Shown piece after piece: positions 44,138 to 52,068 of a stretch of 64,000 nucleotides of DNA (position 1 is the stretch's first letter; each line of letters starts with the position of its first letter). Below the pieces are notes generated by a model. That model saw only the letters and a list, made by a program, of their open reading frames with translations. It did not search any database and was not told the origin of the DNA. The DNA is from an uncultured Tateyamaria sp. Lineage in GTDB: Bacteria; Pseudomonadota; Alphaproteobacteria; Rhodobacterales; Rhodobacteraceae. The stretch covers positions 434,001 to 498,000 of the forward strand of contig NZ_CANMEU010000002.1 in the NCBI RefSeq assembly GCF_947497045.1. Reading direction: 5' to 3'. Both the position numbers and the translations under genes were made by a program.

Positions 44138-45328
44138 ATGACCCGATATTTCCCCGCACGCCGTGGCGCGCTGTTGATGGCTACCTGCGGGGGGCTTGCG
44201 CTGCTGGCCGCCTGTGACACACCGCTTGATTTCGACCTGCGCGGCCCGGATGGCGGGTTCAACACCCGCGAGGCGGTGCGCAATGCAACAACGTCGCGGC
44301 CTCAGGCGGATGATCGAGGTGTGATCTCCTATCCCAACTATCAGGTGGCGGTGGCGCGGCGCGGTGACACGCTGGCGGATGTGGCAAACCGGGTGGGCCT
44401 GCCCCCGGCCGAACTTGGGCGCTTTAACGGGGTGTCACCGGATGTGCCCTTGCGGACCGGCGAAGTGATCGCCCTGCCCCGCCGCGTCAGCGAGCCCTCT
44501 CCGGCGACAGGGGCCATCGGCACAGGACCGATCCAGCCCGGCGCGGTCGATGTGACCACCCTTGCCGGGTCCGCCATTGACAATGCAGCCCCCACCCCTG
44601 CGGCCCCCGGCGTGGCCACAACGCCCCTGCCCCAAACGGGTCAGGAGCCGATCCGCCACCGGGTTGAACGGGGCGAGACCGCGTTTACCATCGCGCGGCT
44701 TTATCAGGTCCCGGCCAAGTCGCTGGCCGAATGGAATGGGCTTGGCGCCGACTTTGCCGTGCGCGAAGGGCAGTTCCTGTTGATCCCCGTGGCCCGCGCA
44801 GCCGCCCCCGCCCGCGATAGTGACACAACAGCGCCCGGCACCGGGTCACCCACACCACTGCCCCCAAGTGCCGCGCAGCCCCTGCCCGAAGATGATACCG
44901 CCAATCCACCCGCCGCCACGCCGGACCCGGCCAAACCTGTCGCGGATGTGGGCACAACAACCGCGCCCGCACAAACCTCGGACATGGCATTCCCCGTACA
45001 GGGCAGCATCATCCGCGACTACGCCAAGGGTCGCAACGAGGGCATCGACATCAAGGCCGCCCCCGGCACCCCTGTCAACGCCGCCACCGACGGCACCGTC
45101 GCGGCCATCACCAAAAGTGCGGACGGCGTGCCCATCGTCGTGGTCCGCCACCCGGACAACCTGCTGACCGTCTATGCCAATGTAGCCGATGTGAGCGTAT
45201 CCAAGGGCGATGCCGTCAAACGCGGCCAACCCATCGCCAAATTGCGGACCAATGATGAGGACGCATATGTGCATTTCGAGGTTCGCGACGGCTTTGACAG
45301 CGTGAACCCCGGCCCCTACCTGCAATAA
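44138..45328 (+). CDS. nlpD: NlpD-like lipoprotein with two LysM domains and a degenerate M23 domain
   Basis: A 396-residue lipoprotein. The signal ends in a lipobox (LLAACDTP, Cys near residue 26). Two LysM-type segments follow (VAVARRGDTLADVANRVGL; HRVERGETAFTIARLYQV), then a Pro/Thr/Ala linker and a C-terminal M23 fold. The zinc-site positions are altered: the HxxxD motif reads NEGID and the HxH motif reads YVHFE. It is therefore probably a regulator that activates a cell-division amidase, as E. coli NlpD does, not a hydrolase. ATG 44138 has AGAGGAC at good spacing; ATG 44132 is too close to it. Confidence 0.88.
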   Translation: MTRYFPARRGALLMATCGGLALLAACDTPLDFDLRGPDGGFNTREAVRNATTSRPQADDRGVISYPNYQVAVARRGDTLADVANRVGLPPAELGRFNGVSPDVPLRTGEVIALPRRVSEPSPATGAIGTGPIQPGAVDVTTLAGSAIDNAAPTPAAPGVATTPLPQTGQEPIRHRVERGETAFTIARLYQVPAKSLAEWNGLGADFAVREGQFLLIPVARAAAPARDSDTTAPGTGSPTPLPPSAAQPLPEDDTANPPAATPDPAKPVADVGTTTAPAQTSDMAFPVQGSIIRDYAKGRNEGIDIKAAPGTPVNAATDGTVAAITKSADGVPIVVVRHPDNLLTVYANVADVSVSKGDAVKRGQPIAKLRTNDEDAYVHFEVRDGFDSVNPGPYLQ

Positions 45329-45402
45329 GGCAGTTCCGGGGCAACTGTGGCCGGATGCCTACTCTGACGTGCAGATCCGCCGCATTTGCCTAAAAATGAC
45401 CT

Positions 45403-45416
45403 TTGATTTAGCTCAA
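45403..45416 (+). promoter_or_regulatory. FNR/CRP-family binding site candidate
   Basis: TTGATTTAGCTCAA matches the FNR-type consensus TTGAT-N4-ATCAA at nine of ten positions. It lies 81 bp upstream of the Hint protein ATG (45497). FnrL- or Dnr-like regulators use this sequence in Rhodobacterales. The extended symmetry (TTTGA/TCAAA) supports it. Confidence 0.4.
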
Positions 45417-45496
45417 ACGGCACCGTACGGCCCCATCTACGCCCTGTTGCGCATTCAGAAACAATCCAACGAAAGAGTTTGGATTGGTTTCACGTT

Positions 45497-46522
45497 ATGG
45501 CCGTTTTCTACGCCTACACCTTTGCTCTGCGGGGCACGCAGACCACGATTGACGGCGCACCCGTCGACTACGCCTTTGCGCCCAATGGCACGTGGAGCTA
45601 CTCGGGCAACACCACCTATTTTGTGGTCGAGGAGAATGATGGGGCAACCCTGTTCAACGGTGACGGCGACACCAATGAATTCGTCGATGTAAACGACCGC
45701 ATTGGCGGCACGTGGGAACAGACCGCGGTGGTCGACGGCGTCGAGCGCCAGATCATCTGGGACTACACCTTCGAGGTGACGGACGGCACGACCACATGGC
45801 GCATTGGCGTCATTGACGTGGACCTCAACAATGACAACGACGTGCAGGACGCGGGCGAAAACGGTTACTTTCTGGTTTTTCCCGATGGCATGCCGCCCCC
45901 CAATACCGACCTCACCACCGGGGCCATCGTCGAAAACGATGACAGCACGCCCCACCTTGGCCTTGGCGCGCAAGTGGTGTGCTTTACCACTGGCACATGT
46001 ATCGAAACGCCCGATGGGCCGGTGCGGATCGAAGACCTTGCGCCTGGCGATCTGGTCCTGACCGCATCTGACGGCCCGCGCCCCATCCTTTGGGCGGGCA
46101 GCACCACGGTGGCCGCCAACGATGCACTCGCCCCCATCGTCATCACTGCCGGGACGCTCGGCAACGACCGCGATCTGGTGGTCTCTCCGCAACACGCGAT
46201 CCTGTTGGACGACTGGCGGGCCGAATTGTTCTATGGACAGGATCAGGTGCTTGTGCGCGCAGTCGATCTGCTGAACATGGACGGCGTCTATCGTAAGGTC
46301 GGCGGGCGGGTCACCTATTGTCATATCCTTCTGGACCAGCATCAGGTGGTGCAGGCGCATGGGGTCTGGAGCGAAACACTCTATCCCGGCGCTGTGGCCA
46401 TGGGGGCCGTCAACGACGCAGCGCGTGCGGAAATCGAACGCCTGTTTCCCGATATCGCGACGTATGGGCCGATGGTTGCGCCCTGCCTGCGTGGGTATGA
46501 GGCGAAGCTGCTGGCCGCTTAA
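45497..46522 (+). CDS. Hint-domain protein with intact Cys nucleophile
   Basis: A 341-residue protein. The N-terminal 160 residues are acidic, Gly/Asp/Thr-rich and beta-prone (GDGDTNEFVDVNDR; DVDLNNDNDVQDAGENG), with possible calcium-binding turns. A Hint (Hedgehog/intein, Hint_2) domain begins at VVCFTTGTCIETPDG, with Cys at the splice-like position, then IEDLAPGDLVLT and the RDLVVSPQHAIL histidine block. Such domains can cleave themselves from the upstream part. No signal peptide is visible; export by a type I route is plausible for this kind of protein. ATG 45497 is preferred; a TTG lies at 45479. The second Hint protein of the window is at 55627. Confidence 0.8.
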   Translation: MAVFYAYTFALRGTQTTIDGAPVDYAFAPNGTWSYSGNTTYFVVEENDGATLFNGDGDTNEFVDVNDRIGGTWEQTAVVDGVERQIIWDYTFEVTDGTTTWRIGVIDVDLNNDNDVQDAGENGYFLVFPDGMPPPNTDLTTGAIVENDDSTPHLGLGAQVVCFTTGTCIETPDGPVRIEDLAPGDLVLTASDGPRPILWAGSTTVAANDALAPIVITAGTLGNDRDLVVSPQHAILLDDWRAELFYGQDQVLVRAVDLLNMDGVYRKVGGRVTYCHILLDQHQVVQAHGVWSETLYPGAVAMGAVNDAARAEIERLFPDIATYGPMVAPCLRGYEAKLLAA

Positions 46523-47361
46523 AGGGCGACGCCTCTCCGCCCTGCAAGGTCACAGAAATACTGCCACGCCACCCGCCCCGAACGGGACCCACGGGTGGCT
46601 TGCCACTCAATCGCCTCGGCCCAGAGCGTATCGTCGTCAATCTCGACACCGTAAGCGGCACAATAGCCCCGGATCATCGCCAGATACTGGTCCTGATCGC
46701 AGGCGTGAAAGCCCAGCCACAAGCCAAACCGATCCGACAGCGACACCTTCTCCTCGACCGCTTCGGAGGGGTTGATCGCGCTGCCCCGCTCGTTTTCGAT
46801 CATGTCGCGCGGCATCAGGTGGCGCCTGTTGGACGTGGCATACAGGATTACATTGTCAGGCCGCCCCTCGATCCCGCCATCCAGCACCGCCTTGAGGGAT
46901 TTGTAGTGCTGATCGTCATGGCTAAAGGACAGATCATCGCAATAAAGGATAAACTGCGCGTGCCTGCCTTCGCGCAGCATATTCAGCAAACGGCCCACAC
47001 TTGGCAGGTCCTCGCGGTGCAGTTCAACGATCTTGAGGGTGGGATATTCAGCTTCAAGCGCGCCATGTACCGCCTTGACAAGGCTCGATTTTCCCATACC
47101 ACGCGATCCCCAGAGCAACGCGTTGTTCGCAGGCAAGCCCTTGGCAAACTGGCGTGTGTTGGCCAGCAACGTATCGCGCGCCCGGTCAACCCCGACCAGC
47201 AGATCAAGCGGTATGCGGGCAACATCCGGCACAGGCACCAATCGGTCGGGGCCCGTTTGCCACACAAAGGCGCGCGCTGCATCAAAATCCGGCACGGGCA
47301 TCGGCGCGGGGGCCATCCGCTCGAGCGCGGCGGCGATGCGGTCCATGGGGTCGTCAATCAC
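46519..47361 (-). CDS. DUF815 family AAA ATPase
   Basis: A 280-residue ATPase with Walker A LLWGSRGMGKSSLVKAV (about residues 82-98), Walker B FILYCDDLSFS, and ATSNRRHLMPRDM as a sensor-like motif. DUF815 proteins are widespread and have no firm function. It starts with GTG overlapping the tatC stop by 4 bp, so it is made with the Tat translocon components; a shared role is only suggested. It is convergent with the Hint protein gene, and their stop codons overlap by 4 bp. Confidence 0.88.
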   Translation of the reverse strand: MIDDPMDRIAAALERMAPAPMPVPDFDAARAFVWQTGPDRLVPVPDVARIPLDLLVGVDRARDTLLANTRQFAKGLPANNALLWGSRGMGKSSLVKAVHGALEAEYPTLKIVELHREDLPSVGRLLNMLREGRHAQFILYCDDLSFSHDDQHYKSLKAVLDGGIEGRPDNVILYATSNRRHLMPRDMIENERGSAINPSEAVEEKVSLSDRFGLWLGFHACDQDQYLAMIRGYCAAYGVEIDDDTLWAEAIEWQATRGSRSGRVAWQYFCDLAGRRGVAL

Positions 47362-48305
47362 TTGGGCGAGTCCTCGGGCAGATCGCCAAGGTCGTCTTCG
47401 TCCTCATCATCGAAATAGCCTTCGGCGCGCAGCTTGGCATCGCGTTTCTTTTCGACACTGCGCACAAGGAAGATCGAAATTTCGTAAAGGCCATAGACCA
47501 CGGTGAACAGGATGCCTTGGGTGATGACATCAGGCGGCGTGACCAACGCGGCCAGCACCAGAATGCCAACCATCGCGTATTTGCGCACATTGCCCAAACC
47601 CTCGGAACTGACCAAACCCGCCTTGCCCATCAGCGTCAGCAGCACGGGCAACTGGAAACACAACCCAAAGGCCATGATGAATTTGAGTGTAATATCAAGG
47701 CTTTCGTTGACCTTTCCGAAGAAGGTAATGCGAATGCCATCCTCCGTCACAGGGGCAATGCCGCTGATTTCAGACAAGCCACCATCGGGTGGCAACGGGG
47801 TCGCGCCAGTGCCAACAAAGCTGCCCATGAGGTCCGCAATGATCGAGGGCACATCGGCGAACCCAAGGAAGAAGGCCATCGCGAGCGGTGTCACCACGAA
47901 ATGCGCGAACGACGCGCCCAGGATGAACATCACCGGTGAGGCGATCAGAAACGGCAAAAACGCATTTTTCTCCTGCCGGTACAGCCCCGGTGCCACAAAG
48001 CGCCACATCTGATAGCCAATCACCGGAAAGGCGAGCGCAAAGCCAAACACCATCGAAATGCGAAACAGCGTGAACAGGTATTCCTGCGGGCTGGTGTATT
48101 GCATCGTGGGTGACGGATCACCCAACTCGCGCAGCGTCGCCTCGATCGGTTCGAGCAGGAATTGCAGGATCGGTTCGGCCACGGTGAAGGCCAGCACGAT
48201 GCCGACGATGAACGCCATGACCGAGCGGATCAGCCGGGTGCGCAACTCGGCCAGATGCTCGATCAGGGGGGCCGTGGAGGCGTCGACGTCTTGGGTATCG
48301 CTCAT
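47358..48305 (-). CDS. tatC: Sec-independent translocase subunit TatC
   Basis: A 315-residue protein with six membrane segments. The N-terminal LIEHLAELRTRLIRSV is the TatC signature that binds twin-arginine signal peptides, and FRISMVFGFALAFPVIGYQM and the PFLIASPVMFILGA region are typical. It forms the receptor with TatB. The C-terminal tail is long and acidic (DDEDEDDLGDLPEDSPK). It follows tatB with a 3-bp gap. Confidence 0.97.
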   Translation of the reverse strand: MSDTQDVDASTAPLIEHLAELRTRLIRSVMAFIVGIVLAFTVAEPILQFLLEPIEATLRELGDPSPTMQYTSPQEYLFTLFRISMVFGFALAFPVIGYQMWRFVAPGLYRQEKNAFLPFLIASPVMFILGASFAHFVVTPLAMAFFLGFADVPSIIADLMGSFVGTGATPLPPDGGLSEISGIAPVTEDGIRITFFGKVNESLDITLKFIMAFGLCFQLPVLLTLMGKAGLVSSEGLGNVRKYAMVGILVLAALVTPPDVITQGILFTVVYGLYEISIFLVRSVEKKRDAKLRAEGYFDDEDEDDLGDLPEDSPK

Positions 48306-48308
48306 GGC

Positions 48309-48773
48309 TCAGGTGTCTTTCGCAGGGTCTGCGGCGGGCGGCGCGGCGGCCTCCAGCTCTTCGGCCTTCTTGAGGGCGGCTGCGGCCTCCTTGGCCTTGC
48401 GCTCGGCCTGCGCACGGGCGGTGGCGGCCTGAATTTTACGCGCATTTTCAGCACGTTCCGCGGCCATCTTGCCCGTCTCGCTTTCGGGATCAAGATTGCT
48501 GAGTGAGGACGTCACATCGCGCGCCGCATCCTTGACCCCGTCCATGGCAGACCCGACCGGGTTGGTCGCTGTCTTGATCGTTTTCTGCAAGTCACGCACG
48601 CCGGATTCGTCCGCCGCCTGGTTCATGGCTGACGAAAACTCGCGCGCCATGCCACGGGCCTTGCCCACAAACCGGCCCACCTGTCGGAACACCATCGGCA
48701 GATCCTTGGGCCCGATCACGATCAACGCCACGATCCCAATGACCAATAACTCGGTCCAGCCGAGGTCAAACAT
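48309..48773 (-). CDS. tatB: Sec-independent translocase subunit TatB
   Basis: A 154-residue protein with the TatB N-terminus [20 protein letters not shown], the hinge GPKDLP, an amphipathic helix, and a long Ala/Lys/Glu-rich helical tail. TatB forms the substrate receptor with TatC. It sits between tatA and tatC with 3-bp gaps on both sides. Confidence 0.96.
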   Translation of the reverse strand: MFDLGWTELLVIGIVALIVIGPKDLPMVFRQVGRFVGKARGMAREFSSAMNQAADESGVRDLQKTIKTATNPVGSAMDGVKDAARDVTSSLSNLDPESETGKMAAERAENARKIQAATARAQAERKAKEAAAALKKAEELEAAAPPAADPAKDT

Positions 48774-48776
48774 CTG

Positions 48777-49025
48777 TTAAACCTTGTCTTTTTCGACGTT
48801 CAGGTCCGTTTTGACGTCCGTATCCGTCGCCTCAGGCGTGATGTCCTTGGCCTCTTCGACCTTCGCGGCCTCCAGCTCGTCATTGCCTTCGCTCACACCT
48901 TTTTTGAAGCTGGTGATGCCTTTGCCGACTTCGCCCATCAGGCTCGAAATCTTGCCACGGCCAAACAGAACCAGAACCACAACCGCAATTAGCAGCAGGC
49001 CCGGAAGTCCAATATTGTTCAACAT
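48777..49025 (-). CDS. tatA: Sec-independent translocase subunit TatA
   Basis: An 82-residue protein with one N-terminal membrane helix ([18 protein letters not shown]), the [17 protein letters not shown] amphipathic region and an acidic/lysine-rich tail. TatA oligomers form the pore for folded proteins. It heads the tatABC-DUF815 unit and is divergent from the regulated pair at 49240-50215. Confidence 0.95.
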   Translation of the reverse strand: MLNNIGLPGLLLIAVVVLVLFGRGKISSLMGEVGKGITSFKKGVSEGNDELEAAKVEEAKDITPEATDTDVKTDLNVEKDKV

Positions 49026-49168
49026 GAAATCTTCTCCATTTTCGTGCAGCGGTCATGCCGCCAGTCGCGCTCCGTTTTAGGGGCAAGTGCCGCGCGCGCA
49101 AACCCATTGCGGCAGGCAAACCGCGCGAAACCCGTATGCTGACCGATAAATTTGGGCTGGCGTGGATT

Positions 49169-49192
49169 CAACTGACAGGTTAATGTCAGTTG
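49169..49192. promoter_or_regulatory. Perfect palindromic operator candidate
   Basis: CAACTGACA-GGTTAA-TGTCAGTTG is a perfect 9-bp inverted repeat with a 6-bp spacer. It lies 48 bp upstream of the small barrel protein gene, whose partner gene encodes a YafY/WYL regulator, so autoregulation is likely. It is 144 bp from the tatA start on the other side. Confidence 0.6.
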
Positions 49193-49239
49193 GACTCTGC
49201 CATACCCACCCCATCGCAACTTTGATGAGGGATATCTCA

Positions 49240-49542
49240 ATGACCACCACCGCTGAAATCGTGACGTTCCGCTTGAAACCAGACACTGACACAGCCGCCT
49301 TTGTGAAAACGGCTCAGGGGTTGATGCCATTCCTGACCGGCACCGGTGACATGATCGCCCGCACGCTCAGCTGTGATGCGGACGGGCTGTGGACCGATCA
49401 CATCACATGGACCAGCCGGACTGCGGCTGATGCTGCTGCAAAGGCCATGTTCGAACGCCCCGAGGCCGGCCCGTTCATGGCGTTGATTGAGCCTGCGGAC
49501 ATGGTCATGCGCCACGCAGTCGTTCACTTGCGTCCGGACTGA
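49240..49542 (+). CDS. Small ABM/dimeric alpha-beta barrel-like protein
   Basis: A 100-residue protein. The pattern TAEIVTFRLKPDTDTAAFVK, then WTDHITWTSRTAADAAAKAM and the final MRHAVVHLRPD, suggests a ferredoxin-like dimeric alpha/beta barrel, as in antibiotic biosynthesis monooxygenase-like proteins. The catalytic role is unknown. The start is ATG 49240 with GAGGG eight bases upstream. The regulator gene begins one base after its stop, so the two form an operon behind the palindrome at 49169. Confidence 0.7.
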   Translation: MTTTAEIVTFRLKPDTDTAAFVKTAQGLMPFLTGTGDMIARTLSCDADGLWTDHITWTSRTAADAAAKAMFERPEAGPFMALIEPADMVMRHAVVHLRPD

Positions 49543-49543
49543 C

Positions 49544-50215
49544 ATGCGCCGCACCGACCGCCTTTTTGACATCATCCAGATCCTGCGCGACGGGCAATTG
49601 CACCGCGCGCAGGACATGGCGGAGGCGCTTGAGGTGTCGGTGCGCACGATTTATCGCGACATGGACACGCTTGTGGCCTCCGGCGTACCCGTGCAGGGCG
49701 AACGCGGCGTCGGCTATATGATCACCGAAGCGATCAGCCTGCCCCCGTTGACGCTGACGGCCCAGGAACTTGAGGCGCTGAACCTCGGCATGGCCATCGT
49801 CGCCCAGGCTGCGGATGACGACCTGAAAGCCGCCGCCACAAGTCTCGCGGACAAAATCGACGCGGTACTGCCCGAACGCACGGTCGCCGACGCGGACAAA
49901 TGGAAATTCGCGGTCTATCCCTTTGCCGATGCGGTGCGCGGCTTCGCCCAGATGCCGACGCTGCGGGCGGCCATCCGGGCACGGCAAAAGCTGCGCCTCA
50001 CCTATCACTCCAAAGGCGACCGGATCACCACACGCACCATCCGCCCGCTGCATATGGAATATTGGGGGCGGGTCTGGACGCTCACGTCATGGTGTGAATT
50101 ACGCAATGATTTTCGCGTGTTCCGGGTCGATCTTATTCAATCTGCCGAAGCGTTGCCGCAGATGTTCGTGGATGAACCCGGCAAACGGCTGAGCGATTAC
50201 GATCCGAATTTGTAA
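49544..50215 (+). CDS. YafY-family HTH and WYL-domain regulator
   Basis: A 223-residue regulator with an N-terminal HTH (LHRAQDMAEALEVSVRTIYR, residues 19-38) and a C-terminal WYL-type ligand domain (LRLTYHSKGDRITTRTIRPL; LHMEYWGRVWTLTSWCELR). WYL domains sense nucleic acid or small ligands. It is co-transcribed with the small barrel protein gene and likely binds the palindrome upstream of that gene. A family 2 repeat follows its stop codon. Confidence 0.88.
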   Translation: MRRTDRLFDIIQILRDGQLHRAQDMAEALEVSVRTIYRDMDTLVASGVPVQGERGVGYMITEAISLPPLTLTAQELEALNLGMAIVAQAADDDLKAAATSLADKIDAVLPERTVADADKWKFAVYPFADAVRGFAQMPTLRAAIRARQKLRLTYHSKGDRITTRTIRPLHMEYWGRVWTLTSWCELRNDFRVFRVDLIQSAEALPQMFVDEPGKRLSDYDPNL

Positions 50216-50222
50216 CCACCAC

Positions 50223-50272
50223 GGGGGTCGGCGGGCGGGCGCTTTTGCGCCAGCAAACAGAGCCGCCCGGCG
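50223..50272 (+). repeat. Dispersed intergenic element, family 2, copy 3
   Basis: GGGGGTCGGCGGGCGGGCGC followed by TTTTGCGCCAGCAAACAGAG and CCGCCCGG. The central hairpin is weaker than in the other copies, but the start and the AAACAG block match. It lies between the convergent YafY and Lin0512 genes and could act as a shared terminator. Confidence 0.55.
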
Positions 50273-50273
50273 A

Positions 50274-50609
50274 TCAGCGCACAGGCAAAAACACCTCAAG
50301 CGCGGCCACGGCCATCACATGCACCTCGCCTGCGACCGGAACATCCAAACCGCCCTTTTCCACGACGACCTCAACCGATCCATAGGGCAAGAGCCCGGCG
50401 ATCACCGCCACATCGACCGCTTCGGGCCGTGGCACGCCGACATGGACGACGACGCGCATGGTATCACGCTCCACATCCAGCGTCCTAAAGATCGGCAGGG
50501 ACGCGCCCTGCAACGCCTGCTCGACCGCACGTCGCGCCGCTTTGGTGTCGTCGCGCCCGTGCAGATCAACGCCTTGGGCCATCTCAATGATCAACCGCTG
50601 CCCGCTCAT
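50274..50609 (-). CDS. Lin0512 family protein, copy A
   Basis: A 111-residue protein of the Lin0512 family, which has no known function. Visible family blocks: EMAQGVDLHGRDDTKAARRA near the start and PYGSVEVVVEKGGLDVPVAG in the second half. The protein encoded just upstream is a paralogue (shared PYG and VVEKGGLDV). Its start overlaps the stop of that gene by 4 bp. It is the last gene of a four-gene minus-strand unit with an ABC ATPase and a symporter. Confidence 0.82.
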   Translation of the reverse strand: MSGQRLIIEMAQGVDLHGRDDTKAARRAVEQALQGASLPIFRTLDVERDTMRVVVHVGVPRPEAVDVAVIAGLLPYGSVEVVVEKGGLDVPVAGEVHVMAVAALEVFLPVR

Positions 50610-50950
50610 GCCGCGCCCTCCACCGACACGATCAGCGCGGCTTGCGCCATCACCGTCGGATTGCCCACACCTTCGGGGCGCACCACATCCAGACCACCCT
50701 TTTCGACCACAAAGGATGTGGCCCCATAAGGAAAAACCTCAGCCAGAACAGAGACATCCACCTGATCGGGCCGGGCGCATCCAATGCGCACCTCAATCAC
50801 CATATCCTCTTTGGATACGCCCATATATTCAGCCAGATTGATCGAATTGCGCCACAGAGCCGCCCTGACTGCGCGCGCAGCGGCTTGCGTGTAACTGCCC
50901 CGCCGCAGCGACGTCCCGAACCCGAATTCCACAATCATTGGTCCACTCAT
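50606..50950 (-). CDS. Lin0512 family protein, copy B
   Basis: A 114-residue Lin0512 paralogue (FGFGTSLRRGSYTQAAARAV; VFPYGATSFVVEKGGLDV). Two unequal copies in a row suggest a heteromer in which the paralogues form alternate subunits, though this is inference. It overlaps the ABC ATPase stop by 4 bp at its start and copy A by 4 bp at its end, so three genes are translationally linked. Confidence 0.83.
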   Translation of the reverse strand: MSGPMIVEFGFGTSLRRGSYTQAAARAVRAALWRNSINLAEYMGVSKEDMVIEVRIGCARPDQVDVSVLAEVFPYGATSFVVEKGGLDVVRPEGVGNPTVMAQAALIVSVEGAA

Positions 50951-52032
50951 GGGGCCTCTCCACTTTCAAAAACGAAACATTTGTCGCGCCGGATGCGCAG
51001 CCACATCACCGTGTCCGCAGGGGGCAAAAACACGCCGGGCACTGTGGATTTGATAACAGCTCCGGTGTCATCCATGCGGAACTCAATCAGGCTCTCGTTG
51101 CCCATGAACCGCGCGCGGATCACATGGGCACGCGCAGCGGTGCCTTCGGTCGGGGTGGGTCCGGGCCCGACCCCTGCACGGTCAAAGTCGATCTTGACGT
51201 GTTGGGGACGAAACACAATGTCCACGCGCGTCCCATCCGGCAGGCCGGGGGCCAGAAAACGGCCAAAGGGGGTCATCGCCAGCGCGCCTTGAACCACGGA
51301 GCACAACCGATTGGCGTCACTGAAAAACGCGACTGAGGCGCGATCGACGGGGCGCGTGTAGACATTATAGGGCGCGCCACGCTGCACGATCACCCCATCG
51401 CGCATCAGCGCGATTTCATCCGCCATGCGCATCGCCTCATCCGGTTCATGCGTGACCAGCAAGACCCCGGTATCCTCTTCCTTGAGGATCGCGAGGGTTT
51501 CGTCGCGAATGCCATCGCGCAGGCGGTTATCAAGACCCGAAAACGGCTCGTCCATCAGCATAATCCGGGGGCGCGGTGCAAGCGCGCGCGCAAGCGCAAT
51601 GCGCTGCTGTTCCCCGCCCGACAGCTGATGTGGAAAGGCGTCGATAAAGCGCGACATGCGCACCCGGTCCAGCATTTCCTCGACCCGGGCGCGCTTTTCA
51701 GCCTTCGATCCGCTCAGCCCATAGGCGATGTTACCAGCCACGCTCAGATGCGGAAACAGCGCAAAGTCCTGAAACATCAGCCCGATCTCGCGCCGCTCGG
51801 GGGGGACGCGGAACCGTGTGTCACAGATCAACGCACCATCGACGTAAATCTCGCCCGAATCCTGCATCTCAACCCCGGCGATCATACGCAATGTGGTGGA
51901 CTTGCCGCATCCCGACGGGCCAAGCAGACAGGTCACCTGCCCCGGCTGAATGGTCAGGCTGACGCCATCGACCACGCGGCGTCCTCCGAAACTGCGGACC
52001 AGATTGCGAATTTCAAGCCGAGGGGCAGTCAC
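50947..52032 (-). CDS. ABC transporter ATPase with TOBE domain (FbpC/PotA type)
   Basis: A 361-residue importer-type ATPase: Walker A LLGPSGCGKSTTL (about residues 35-47), signature HQLSGGEQQRIALARAL, Walker B IMLMDEPFSGLD, and a C-terminal TOBE-like domain (VDIVFRPQHVKIDF). FbpC-type enzymes drive iron, thiamine or polyamine uptake with two permease domains and a binding protein. None of these is encoded here; its neighbours are a sodium symporter and Lin0512 proteins. GTG 52032 is the start. It may serve a permease encoded elsewhere or have taken another role. Confidence 0.88.
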   Translation of the reverse strand: MTAPRLEIRNLVRSFGGRRVVDGVSLTIQPGQVTCLLGPSGCGKSTTLRMIAGVEMQDSGEIYVDGALICDTRFRVPPERREIGLMFQDFALFPHLSVAGNIAYGLSGSKAEKRARVEEMLDRVRMSRFIDAFPHQLSGGEQQRIALARALAPRPRIMLMDEPFSGLDNRLRDGIRDETLAILKEEDTGVLLVTHEPDEAMRMADEIALMRDGVIVQRGAPYNVYTRPVDRASVAFFSDANRLCSVVQGALAMTPFGRFLAPGLPDGTRVDIVFRPQHVKIDFDRAGVGPGPTPTEGTAARAHVIRARFMGNESLIEFRMDDTGAVIKSTVPGVFLPPADTVMWLRIRRDKCFVFESGEAP

Positions 52033-52068
52033 GTCACGTCAATTCCCGATCAAAACAGTCGGGAGGTA

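Noticed and set aside
45455-46360. 301-codon open frame opposite the Hint-domain gene
   Set aside because: It lacks motifs and a ribosome site; the plus strand has the Hint domain.
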